A stretch of DNA of 64,000 nucleotides, from NCBI GenBank assembly GCA_015232335.1, contig JADFZV010000002.1, positions 110,148 to 174,147 on the forward strand, given 5' to 3'. Position 1 is the stretch's first letter, and the number at the start of each line of letters is the position of its first letter. The notes beneath the pieces were generated by a model. It was not told where the DNA came from and did no database searches. It saw only the letters and a list, made by a program, of their open reading frames with translations. The translations under genes were made by a program, and so were the position numbers. The DNA is from Alphaproteobacteria bacterium. GTDB taxonomy: Bacteria > Pseudomonadota > Alphaproteobacteria > Rhodospirillales > WMHbin7. Below, piece after piece: positions 33,520 through 41,236 of this stretch.

Positions 33520-35275
33520 CGGGAGCCAGACGCGCGTTTTCCCGGGCCTCGATCAGGCCCAGCCGTTCCAGGGCGGCATCCAGCTTAAGGCCAACCCGGG
33601 CCAGCGCATGAATTCCCAAAGGCAGGTTCCCGCCTTCCAACAGCGAAGCCAGTTTTTCCAGTTGGCTTAACGGCTTGGGTAGATAGACCAGGCGCACGGG
33701 GGTTTCATCTGCCAGCTTTGCGGCTTTCTTGGCGGCCAAAATGGCGCTTTCCAGCCCGCCCAACTCGTCGATCAGGCCCGCCTTCAGGGCTTGGCTTCCG
33801 GTAAAGACGCGCCCTCTTGCCACTCTGTCCATGGCCTCGGCATCCAATTTTCTGCCATCGCCCGCCTTGGTGGTGAAATCGGCATAGATGCGATCCAGCA
33901 TGGCCGTCATCTTGGCGTTCTGCTCAGGCGAAAAGGGACGGTTCATGCTGAGAAGGCCGGCATTGGCGCCCGCATCCACTTCATCGAAGGCCAATCCCAG
34001 TTTTGCCAGGAAATCCGTTATCACCAGCTTTCCGGCAAAGACGCCGATCGATCCCGTGATCGACCCCGGTTCGGCCAGAATTCTGTCTGTGCCCATGGCG
34101 ATGAAATAGCCGCCCGATGCCGCCATGGGTCCGATTGAGGCGATGACCGGCTTGCCACCCTCGCGGGCCTTTTTGACGCCGCGCCAGATGGTGTCGGAAG
34201 CCAGATAGGAGCCGCCGGGGCTGTCGATGCGCAAGATGATCGCCACCACTTCCTTGTCATCCATGGCATCGGCCAGGGCGCTTAGAACATCCTCGGCGGC
34301 GATCACGCTAGAGCGACCACCGAAGGGCTGCGAATCGCTTCCGCCCACAACGGGGCCCTGGGCGTGAATGACGGCGATCTTGTGTTTGCCCTTGCCGTGC
34401 GGGCTGCCCACATCTTGCAGGAAGTCGGCGATATCGACAGGTTCTGCCTCGGGATATCGCTTGTCCAAAGCGTCGTCGGCTTCGTCCTCATAGCCCAGCT
34501 TGTCGATAAGGTGGGCCGCCATGGCCTCGTCGGCGGACAGGGGGGCTTGATCGATCAATTGGCGCACTGCTTCCGGAGCAAGCTTGCGTCCTTCCGAGAT
34601 GCCCGCCACCACCTGCTCCAGCCAGGAGTCGAGAAGGCTTTTGAGCGAGGCTCGGGCCTCGGGCGTCATGGTTTTTTCGGTAAAGGATTCGACAGCACTT
34701 TTATATTCGTGACGGCGCTGGAATTCGGGCTTGATGCCTAGAAGGTCCAGGCTGCCGCGGGCGAAAGGCATTTCGGCGGAAAAGCCGATAAGTCCCATGT
34801 CGCCCGAGGGCTGCATCCAGATTTCGCTGGCCGCCGAGGCGAGATAGGCATCTACCGTGCCGCCGCCCATCTCGCCGAAACTGTCGGCATAAGCCTGCAC
34901 GAATTTGCCCGAGGCGCTGAATTTCAAGATGGCGGCGCGCAATTCCTGGGCCTGGGCCATTTCAAGACCCGATGAGCCAAGGCGGATGTTCAATGCCTTG
35001 ACGCGCGCATCGGCGCTGGCCTGTTCCAAGGCTTCGATGGCGTCTTGCAGATGAAGCGGGCCGTGCGTTCTGGTGAATTTCTCCAGCGTATCATGGGCCG
35101 AAGGTTGATCGACGATGCCCTGGTTGAGATCGATATCCAGAACGATCTGCTTGGGCAGCGAGGGCGTTGCGTCGGCGATATGGGTGATGCCATAGGCGAT
35201 GCCCAGAAGGACCAGCAAGGTAAGAGCGCCGGTGACGGCCAGGAAGCCCGTAACGATTTTCCAGATTTTTCTCAT
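33503..35275 (-). CDS. sppA: Signal peptide peptidase, protease IV (67 kDa type)
   Basis: A 590-residue inner-membrane serine protease that degrades released signal peptides. One N-terminal helix (FLAVTGALTLLVLLGIAYG) anchors two tandem S49-type domains. The catalytic Lys lies in RHEYKSAVESF in the first domain and the nucleophile Ser in GPMAASGGYFIAMGTD in the second, matching the long E. coli type with a Lys-Ser dyad across domains. It starts 9 bases after rlmJ on the same strand, so it may ride on the hyf transcript. Its C-terminal codons overlap the end of the GGDEF-EAL gene. Confidence 0.93.
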   Translation of the reverse strand: MRKIWKIVTGFLAVTGALTLLVLLGIAYGITHIADATPSLPKQIVLDIDLNQGIVDQPSAHDTLEKFTRTHGPLHLQDAIEALEQASADARVKALNIRLGSSGLEMAQAQELRAAILKFSASGKFVQAYADSFGEMGGGTVDAYLASAASEIWMQPSGDMGLIGFSAEMPFARGSLDLLGIKPEFQRRHEYKSAVESFTEKTMTPEARASLKSLLDSWLEQVVAGISEGRKLAPEAVRQLIDQAPLSADEAMAAHLIDKLGYEDEADDALDKRYPEAEPVDIADFLQDVGSPHGKGKHKIAVIHAQGPVVGGSDSQPFGGRSSVIAAEDVLSALADAMDDKEVVAIILRIDSPGGSYLASDTIWRGVKKAREGGKPVIASIGPMAASGGYFIAMGTDRILAEPGSITGSIGVFAGKLVITDFLAKLGLAFDEVDAGANAGLLSMNRPFSPEQNAKMTAMLDRIYADFTTKAGDGRKLDAEAMDRVARGRVFTGSQALKAGLIDELGGLESAILAAKKAAKLADETPVRLVYLPKPLSQLEKLASLLEGGNLPLGIHALARVGLKLDAALERLGLIEARENARLAPVNFSH

Positions 35276-35284
35276 CGGCTGTTC

Positions 35285-36124
35285 TTACACGTCTTTCGCG
35301 ATCCAGTCGAGTTGCGCCTCAGCCCCTGCGCCTTTTGCCAGAATTTCGGCCAGGAAGGGCAGCATGCGGGCAAGGCGCTCTTCGGATGTATAGGGGGGAT
35401 TGAGCAGAATCAAGCCCGAGCCGTTCAGGTTATTTGGATCAAAACTGCCGCCCAAAAGATGGCGCACGGCCAGAATTCCCGGAATCTGTGATTGGCGCAG
35501 CATCTCGTAAAGACCTTCAACCGCCTCCATCTCCTTGATCGGATGCCAGCCCATCAGAACCCCTTGCGGCCAGCGGCGATGGGTCTTGATCAGGGCATTG
35601 CCCAGGCGTTCATATTCGCCCCTTTCCTCGAAGGGCGGGTCGATCAGGGCCAATCCGCGCTTTTCGCTAGGCGGCAGGAAAGCCTTCAAGGCATGCCATC
35701 CATCCATGTCATGCACGGCCACCTGACGGTCGGCATGAAAGAGCGCTTTCAGGGCCTGGGCATCCTCGGGGTGCTTTTCGGCCAGGATTAATCGGTCCTG
35801 CGGGCGCATCAACTGGCGCAGAAGATAGGGCGAGCCGGGATAATGGCGCAGATGTTCGCCGTTCATCGCGCTTACGATGGACAGATAGGGGGCCAAATCT
35901 TCCGGCGGAGCGGAAAGCCCCCAAAGGCGGCCGATACCATCCTTGTATTCATCGGTCTTGTTGGGGGCTGCCGTCCACAGATCATAGCGGCCGATTCCGG
36001 CATGGCTGTCAATCAAGGCGACCGGCGTTTCCTTTTTTTGCAGGAGGCGGACAAGCAGGGTCAGAACGGCATGCTTGACCACATCGGCGAAATTCCCGGC
36101 ATGAAAGGCGTGGCGATAGTTCAA
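35285..36124 (-). CDS. rlmJ: 23S rRNA adenine-2030 N6-methyltransferase
   Basis: A 279-residue methyltransferase of the RlmJ (YhiR) family that methylates A2030 of 23S rRNA. It opens NYRHAFHAGNFADVVKH, the family signature, and contains LIDSHAGIGRYDL for SAM binding and ALIDPPFEERGEY, a D-P-P-F version of the amino-methyltransferase motif. Length is normal. The start codon is TTG at 36124, overlapping the stop of the hyfI-like gene (GTTGA), which implies translational coupling to an unrelated operon. It is 9 bases from sppA downstream. Confidence 0.92.
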   Translation of the reverse strand: MNYRHAFHAGNFADVVKHAVLTLLVRLLQKKETPVALIDSHAGIGRYDLWTAAPNKTDEYKDGIGRLWGLSAPPEDLAPYLSIVSAMNGEHLRHYPGSPYLLRQLMRPQDRLILAEKHPEDAQALKALFHADRQVAVHDMDGWHALKAFLPPSEKRGLALIDPPFEERGEYERLGNALIKTHRRWPQGVLMGWHPIKEMEAVEGLYEMLRQSQIPGILAVRHLLGGSFDPNNLNGSGLILLNPPYTSEERLARMLPFLAEILAKGAGAEAQLDWIAKDV

Positions 36125-36639
36125 CGCACCGTTTCCAAAAGGGCCAGCAGGTTCTTGAGAAGATCAGAGGGCGTGGGCGGACAGCCGGGGATGCGCACAT
36201 CCACCGGCACCACCTTGTCCACGCCATCCAGACAGGCATAGCCGCCCTTGAAGCAGCCGCCATCGATGGCGCAGTCGCCCATGGCGACCACCCATTTGGG
36301 GCCGGGTGTGGCGTCATAGGTGCGTTTCAGGGCTTCGGCCATGTTGCGGGCGACGGGACCGGTGACCAGCAGAACATCGGCATGGCGGGGTGAGGCGGCA
36401 AAGTGGATGCCGAAACGCTCGATGTCGTAAAGCGGATTGCCCAGCGCATGGATTTCCAATTCGCAGGCATTGCAAGAACCAGCGTCGACGGCGCGGATAA
36501 CCAGACTGCGGCCCAGTTTTACCTTGGCAGAGGCATCAATCTTGTCGGCCAGTTCTTGGATTTCAGCCTGCTCGGGGGCCGGTTCGGTGATGGGGCCCTT
36601 GAGCAGCGCCCTGGCTAGAAGCTTCAAGATCGGCGTCAC
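36121..36639 (-). CDS. hyfI: NuoB/HyfI-like small subunit of an Ehr-type complex
   Basis: A 172-residue soluble subunit homologous to NuoB and hydrogenase-4 HyfI, carrying the proximal [4Fe-4S] cluster at the electron exit to quinone or catalytic site. Cluster cysteines are visible: the pair in GSCNACELE, one in AMGDCAIDGGC and one in VRIPGCPPTP. I use the GTG at 36639, which has GGGAG upstream and overlaps the hyfG stop (GTGA); the frame extends to 36681 but that overlaps hyfG without homology. It is last of the six hyf-like genes and is coupled to rlmJ by TTGA. The partner large subunit lacks Ni-Fe ligands, so no H2 chemistry is expected. Confidence 0.88.
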   Translation of the reverse strand: MTPILKLLARALLKGPITEPAPEQAEIQELADKIDASAKVKLGRSLVIRAVDAGSCNACELEIHALGNPLYDIERFGIHFAASPRHADVLLVTGPVARNMAEALKRTYDATPGPKWVVAMGDCAIDGGCFKGGYACLDGVDKVVPVDVRIPGCPPTPSDLLKNLLALLETVR

Positions 36640-38177
36640 AGGTCGCTCCCTGAATAGGAACAGTTGAACGACTTGTTGCACAGGGGAAAGTCGGCCACGA
36701 TGTTACCGTCGATGCAGGCTTCCAGCAGCGGCCACTGGAACCAGGAGGGATCGCGGGGAAAGCAACGCAGAATTCGGCCCGATCCGTCGATCCGCACCCA
36801 AACCAGAATCTCGCCCCTGAACCCTTCCACTAGCGCCATGCCTTCGCCTTCCTGGGCGGGCAGGGGACGCGTCAAGGGCCCCGATGGCAGGCCGTCGGTG
36901 AAGCGTTCGATCAAAGCCAGGCTTTCGCGGATTTCCGCCATGCGCACCATCAGGCGGCAATGCACATCACCGTCGATTTCCAGGGGCACGTCGAAATCAA
37001 GTTCGTCATAGGGGGCGTAGCCCGGATTGCGCCTGGCGTCGATCGAGCGGCCAGAGGCCCTTGCAATAACGCCCCCCGTGCCGAAGCGATGCGCCAGCGA
37101 AGCCATGGTAACGCCGGTTCCCACTGTGCGGTCGAGAAGCGAGGGGGTGTCGTCATAGAGTTGGGCCAGCCTCTCGAATCCACGGCGCACCTCGCGCTGC
37201 ATGGCCTTGATCTGGGCCATGCCCTCTTTGCCCAGATCATGGGCAACACCACCGGGAATGATGCAATCCATCATCAGGCGGTGCCCGAAGGCTTTGTTAG
37301 CTGCGCGCAGAACCTTTTCCTTCAAGGTCATGGCATGGGCCAGCATGATGCCATAGGCTGCATCGTTGCAGACCGCGCCGAAATCGCCCAGGTGATTGGC
37401 CAGCCGTTCGATCTCGGCCATGACGGCGCGCAGCCAGACGGCACGCGGTGGCGCTTCCACGTCGCAGGCCGCTTCACAGGCCCGGGCGAAGGCATAGGCA
37501 TAAGCCACCGTCGAATCGCCCGAGACGCGTCCAGCCAGTTTCGAAGCCTCAAGCAGCGTCTTGCCCTGCATCAAGGCCTCGATCCCCTTGTGGACATAAC
37601 CCAGGCGCGTCTCAAGCCGCACCACGGCCTCGCCATTGGCGTGGAAGCGGAAATGGCCGGGCTCGATGATGCCCGCATGCACCGGACCTACGGGAATCTG
37701 ATGCAGGGCCTCAGCACTTTCGGCCTTCAGGAAGTCGTAATCGAAGGGGGCGATTTCCCTGGGTTCTGCTTCTGACAGAGGGTGATTGACCGGCCAGCGG
37801 CCATGGTCCAGCCAGGGACGCATATCTTCGGCCCCCAGGGCGATGAGGCCGAAGAGATCGGCGATGCTGCGTTCCAGGCGCAGGGCTCCTGGCCGAACGG
37901 TGGAAACCGCGGGATAGCTTAAGCCCTCGAGCGGTAGGGTGACCACGACCACGGTGGTGTTCTCGCCGTCGCGCAGCGCCATATGGACCTGAAATTTTTC
38001 TTTGTCGGTCGCCTGCGGCTCGGCCCAAAGACCCAGGAAATCCCAGTCGCTGACCGCCAGCAAATCGATCGAACCCTGCCAGGCTTCGAAATCGACGATG
38101 CGCCTGGCCCAGGGCCGATGAGTCTCGGCCAGAGGGAATTCCTTTAGCAGGCGCAGAAGCTGGTTGGTTTCCGTCAT
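36636..38177 (-). CDS. hyfG: HyfG/NuoCD-like large subunit lacking Ni-Fe ligands
   Basis: A 513-residue fusion of a NuoC-like N-terminal part (to about residue 150) and a NuoD/hydrogenase-large-subunit part. In hydrogenases two motifs bind Ni-Fe, RxCGxC and DPCxxC. Here the first reads GRVSGDSTVAYA with no Cys, and the second region reads RDPSWFQWPLLEACIDGN, again without the pair. Two Cys in the extreme C-terminus (DFPLCNKSFNCSYSG) are a family feature, not ligands. The complex therefore resembles energy-converting-hydrogenase-related (Ehr) complexes. TLKEKVLRAANKAFGHRLMM and RFGTGGVIARASG keep the fold signatures. It starts 4 bases after the hyfF stop. The actual electron donor is unknown. 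Confidence 0.9.
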   Translation of the reverse strand: MTETNQLLRLLKEFPLAETHRPWARRIVDFEAWQGSIDLLAVSDWDFLGLWAEPQATDKEKFQVHMALRDGENTTVVVVTLPLEGLSYPAVSTVRPGALRLERSIADLFGLIALGAEDMRPWLDHGRWPVNHPLSEAEPREIAPFDYDFLKAESAEALHQIPVGPVHAGIIEPGHFRFHANGEAVVRLETRLGYVHKGIEALMQGKTLLEASKLAGRVSGDSTVAYAYAFARACEAACDVEAPPRAVWLRAVMAEIERLANHLGDFGAVCNDAAYGIMLAHAMTLKEKVLRAANKAFGHRLMMDCIIPGGVAHDLGKEGMAQIKAMQREVRRGFERLAQLYDDTPSLLDRTVGTGVTMASLAHRFGTGGVIARASGRSIDARRNPGYAPYDELDFDVPLEIDGDVHCRLMVRMAEIRESLALIERFTDGLPSGPLTRPLPAQEGEGMALVEGFRGEILVWVRIDGSGRILRCFPRDPSWFQWPLLEACIDGNIVADFPLCNKSFNCSYSGSDL

Positions 38178-38181
38178 CGCG

Positions 38182-39621
38182 TCACCCCAACATTCCGGCG
38201 ACGGCCTTGAACCAGGCGACCAAAGGCTCGGGCAGCCAGATTCCAGCCAGGATCACCAAGGCCAGGTGGGCGAACATGGGAGCCAGCGCCCAGGGAGCAT
38301 AGGTTTGCGAGGCCTCAATCGATGGCTTGGAAAAGACCATGTTCTGGGTCTTCCAGATCAGGGCGCCGAAGGCGATCAGCAACCCCGCCATGACCGGAAT
38401 GGCCAGCAGCGGCTGGCGGGCAAAGGTGGAACTGACGACCAGGAATTCGCTCATGAACACGCCCATCGGCGGCAGACCTGCGATGGCGGCGACTGCGATC
38501 AGGAAGCTCCAGCCCAGCACGGGGTGGCTGGTGGCGATACCCCGGATGTTTGCGATGTTCTTGGTTCCTGAAATCTGGCTGATGATGCCGACGGCAAAGA
38601 AGATGGCCGATTTGGTCAGGCTGTGCATGGTCATATGCAGAAGGCCCGCAAAATTCGACAGCGCTCCGCCCATGCCGAAGGCGAAGGTGATGATGCCCAT
38701 ATGTTCGATCGAGCTGAAGGCGAACAGACGCTTGATGTCGTCGCGTTTGTAAAGCATGAAGGCGGCCAGACCCAGCGAGGAAAGCCCCATCGCCACCATC
38801 AAGGGGCCGGGGGCCAGGGCGGCGCCATTGGCGGCCAGAATCATCTTGAAGCGCAGAAGGGCGTAAAGGGCGACGTTGAGCAGCAGTCCCGACAGCACCG
38901 CCGAAATGGGCGTCGGGCCTTCGGCATGGGCGTCGGGCAGCCAGGCATGCAGAGGCGCCAATCCCACCTTGGTGCCATAACCCACCAGCAAAAAGACGAA
39001 GGCGAGGCTTAAGAGGGCTGGCTCGAAGGCAGCACTTGACTTGATGACATGGGTCCAGGCCATGGCCTCGGGCCCCGGACCCACCACCGGCTGGGCGGCC
39101 AGATAGACCAGGATGGTGCCGAAAAGGGCGAGTGCGATACCCACACTGCATAGAATAAAATATTTCCAGGCGGCTTCGATGGCTTCCCTGGTGCGGTACA
39201 GGCTGACCATCAGCACCGTGGTCAGCGTGGCCGCCTCGATGGCCACCCACATCAGCCCAAGATTATTGGCCATCAGGGCCAGCAGCATGGTGAACAGAAA
39301 GGCCTGGTACATGGCGTGATAAAAGCGCAGATGGCGCCTTGTCAGATGGCCCTCCTTGCGTTCGCGCGAGATGTATCCGGCCGAAAAAACGCTGGTAGTG
39401 AAGCCGACGAAGGCCGTGAGAACGACCAAGGAGACGTTGAAATCGTCGATGAAGAGCCACAGCGAGGGCTCGGGGCGGTGAATCAGCAGTGCAATCGAGG
39501 CCAGAAAGGTAAGGAAGGTGCCTGCGACATTGATCAGCGTCGATGTTGTCAGCGACGAGACCAGCGCCAGCACGACCGACGACAACAAAGGAAGCCCCAG
39601 GACGAAGAGATGTGCGCTCAA
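38182..39621 (-). CDS. hyfF: HyfF-like antiporter-type membrane subunit
   Basis: A 479-residue proton- or sodium-pumping subunit related to NuoN/NuoM and MrpD. About fourteen helices are evident. The conserved Lys lies in GYGTKVGLAPLHAWLPDAHAE, the acidic residue of helix 5 in LMWVAIEAATL and the helix-7/8 region in MGIITFAFGMGG. The start is a TTG (39621) within the TTGA that also ends hyfE. It is the fourth gene in the B-C-E-F-G-I order seen in hydrogenase-4-type sets; HyfA, HyfD and HyfH equivalents are missing, as expected for the compact Ehr form. Confidence 0.9.
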   Translation of the reverse strand: MSAHLFVLGLPLLSSVVLALVSSLTTSTLINVAGTFLTFLASIALLIHRPEPSLWLFIDDFNVSLVVLTAFVGFTTSVFSAGYISRERKEGHLTRRHLRFYHAMYQAFLFTMLLALMANNLGLMWVAIEAATLTTVLMVSLYRTREAIEAAWKYFILCSVGIALALFGTILVYLAAQPVVGPGPEAMAWTHVIKSSAAFEPALLSLAFVFLLVGYGTKVGLAPLHAWLPDAHAEGPTPISAVLSGLLLNVALYALLRFKMILAANGAALAPGPLMVAMGLSSLGLAAFMLYKRDDIKRLFAFSSIEHMGIITFAFGMGGALSNFAGLLHMTMHSLTKSAIFFAVGIISQISGTKNIANIRGIATSHPVLGWSFLIAVAAIAGLPPMGVFMSEFLVVSSTFARQPLLAIPVMAGLLIAFGALIWKTQNMVFSKPSIEASQTYAPWALAPMFAHLALVILAGIWLPEPLVAWFKAVAGMLG

Positions 39622-40283
39622 AGGCGATCCCCCCGCACGGTTTCCAGGTAGTGCAGTTCCAGGCTGTCGAAGCGCTCGCGGATGCGAAAGAAAAAGATGC
39701 CGAACAGGATCATCGCCACCAGCACCGAGAAAGCCACCGACATCTCGACCACCAGCGGCATGCCCTTGACGCCGACGGCAGCCAGGATCAGGCCGTTTTC
39801 AAGCGCCATGAAGCCGACCACCTGCGTTACCGCATTGTGGCGCGTGATCATCATCAGAAGGCCCAGAAGCACCACCGACATGGCCAGCGCCAGATTTTCC
39901 CGCGTCAGCGCCGAAGCGCCCTGGGTTACCGGCAGCACCAGCATGATCGACAGTGCTACCAGCACCACGCCGATCAGCATGGTGGGGCCAACCCCCAGCG
40001 CCGTCTCGACCGAGCGGTGGATGCCCAGGCGCTTGACCAGCCAGTTGAGAGCGAAGGGCACGAAGAAGGCCTTGAAGACCAGGGCGATGGCCGCTGTGAC
40101 ATAAAGGTGAGGGGCGTTCTGGATATAGGCCTGCCAGGCGGCCGCCATAGAAAGTGCTCCGGCCTGCAGAGCGAAGGTGCTCAAGACCGCCTTGATGCGC
40201 CTTTGATAGAGAAGCTGGAAGCCGAACAGAAGCACCATGGCTCCGATCAGATGCGCCGTATCATATTGCAGGGCAATATTCAT
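39618..40283 (-). CDS. hyfE: HyfE-like membrane subunit
   Basis: A 221-residue membrane protein with about seven helices, matching HyfE in length and pattern (NuoK-like C-terminal half: NAVTQVVGFMALENGLILAAVGVKGMP, with the conserved Glu in helix). The start is ATG at 40283, which overlaps the last base of the hyfC stop (TGATG). It probably forms part of the ion path between the antiporter-like subunits and the HyfC heel. The C-terminus is cytoplasmic and charged (RIRERFDSLELHYL). Confidence 0.88.
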   Translation of the reverse strand: MNIALQYDTAHLIGAMVLLFGFQLLYQRRIKAVLSTFALQAGALSMAAAWQAYIQNAPHLYVTAAIALVFKAFFVPFALNWLVKRLGIHRSVETALGVGPTMLIGVVLVALSIMLVLPVTQGASALTRENLALAMSVVLLGLLMMITRHNAVTQVVGFMALENGLILAAVGVKGMPLVVEMSVAFSVLVAMILFGIFFFRIRERFDSLELHYLETVRGDRL

Positions 40284-41236
40284 CACACAGCCTCCGACAC
40301 ATAAAGGACCAGGGTTGCCAGAAGTGACAAAAGCAGGGCGCCGCCCAGGAAATCGGCGTAACGGAAAACACGCATCTTGGCGATGACGGTCTCGAAGACG
40401 GCCAGGAAAGCCGCCAGGGTCCCCACCTTGGCGCCATAGCTGACAAGGCCGATCAGAATGCCCTCGAACCCCTTGCCGGACTGGCTGATTCCCCAGGGGA
40501 TGAAGATGCAGGAAATCAGCGAAATATAGAGCATGAGCCGCACCATGGCGGCGGCTTCGATCAAGGCCAGATGGCGGCCTGTGTATTCCAGCACCATCGC
40601 CTCGTGAACCATGGTCAGTTCCAGATGTGTCGCCGGATTGTCGATGGGAATGCGCCCGTTCTCGGCAATGGCGACAAGAAGCAAAGAGACCAGGGTCAGG
40701 CCCATCGAGACCTGAAGCCCGACACCGCCTGCCAGAACGTAATCGATGATGCGCGCCGGCGCCGTGGTGCCGGTTAAGAGGGCCAGCGTGAACACCGACA
40801 TCAGCATGGCCGGTTCGGCCAGCGAGGCGATCAGCATTTCGCGAGAGGCCCCCAGCCCTCCGAAGCTGGTGCCGATATCAAGACCGGCCAGGGAAATCAT
40901 GAAACGCGCCACCCCCAGAAAGGCGACCAGGGTGATCAGATCGGCTGCCGGAATCAGCACCAGATTGGTCGTGAAGCTGGGGACCAGGGCGGCCGCCATC
41001 CAGGTGAATCCGAAGATGACGTAGGGGGCGATGCGAAACAGCCAACTGGCATTCTCGGCCAGAACCAGATCCTTGTGCAAAAGGCGGATCAGATCGCGGT
41101 AAGGCTGAAGCGGCGAGGGGCCTTGGCGTCCGACCAGACGCGCCTTGATGCTTCTGACAAAGCCCGTCACCAGCGGCGCCGCCAACAGGCAGATCATGGT
41201 CTGCAGGACCTGCCAGAGAATGCTGAAGACCGTCAT
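40283..41236 (-). CDS. hyfC: HyfC/NuoH-like membrane subunit
   Basis: A 317-residue homologue of NuoH, the subunit that joins the redox arm to the pumping arm. It has about eight helices. The cytoplasmic loop after helix 1 reads ARLVGRQGPSPLQPYRDLIRLLHKD, and AIAENGRIPIDNPATHLELTMVHEAMVLEYTG is the acidic-loop signature. The ATG at 41236 overlaps the hyfB stop (ATGA); a much longer open frame upstream to 41812 is a shadow inside hyfB and is not part of the protein. Confidence 0.92.
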   Translation of the reverse strand: MTVFSILWQVLQTMICLLAAPLVTGFVRSIKARLVGRQGPSPLQPYRDLIRLLHKDLVLAENASWLFRIAPYVIFGFTWMAAALVPSFTTNLVLIPAADLITLVAFLGVARFMISLAGLDIGTSFGGLGASREMLIASLAEPAMLMSVFTLALLTGTTAPARIIDYVLAGGVGLQVSMGLTLVSLLLVAIAENGRIPIDNPATHLELTMVHEAMVLEYTGRHLALIEAAAMVRLMLYISLISCIFIPWGISQSGKGFEGILIGLVSYGAKVGTLAAFLAVFETVIAKMRVFRYADFLGGALLLSLLATLVLYVSEAV

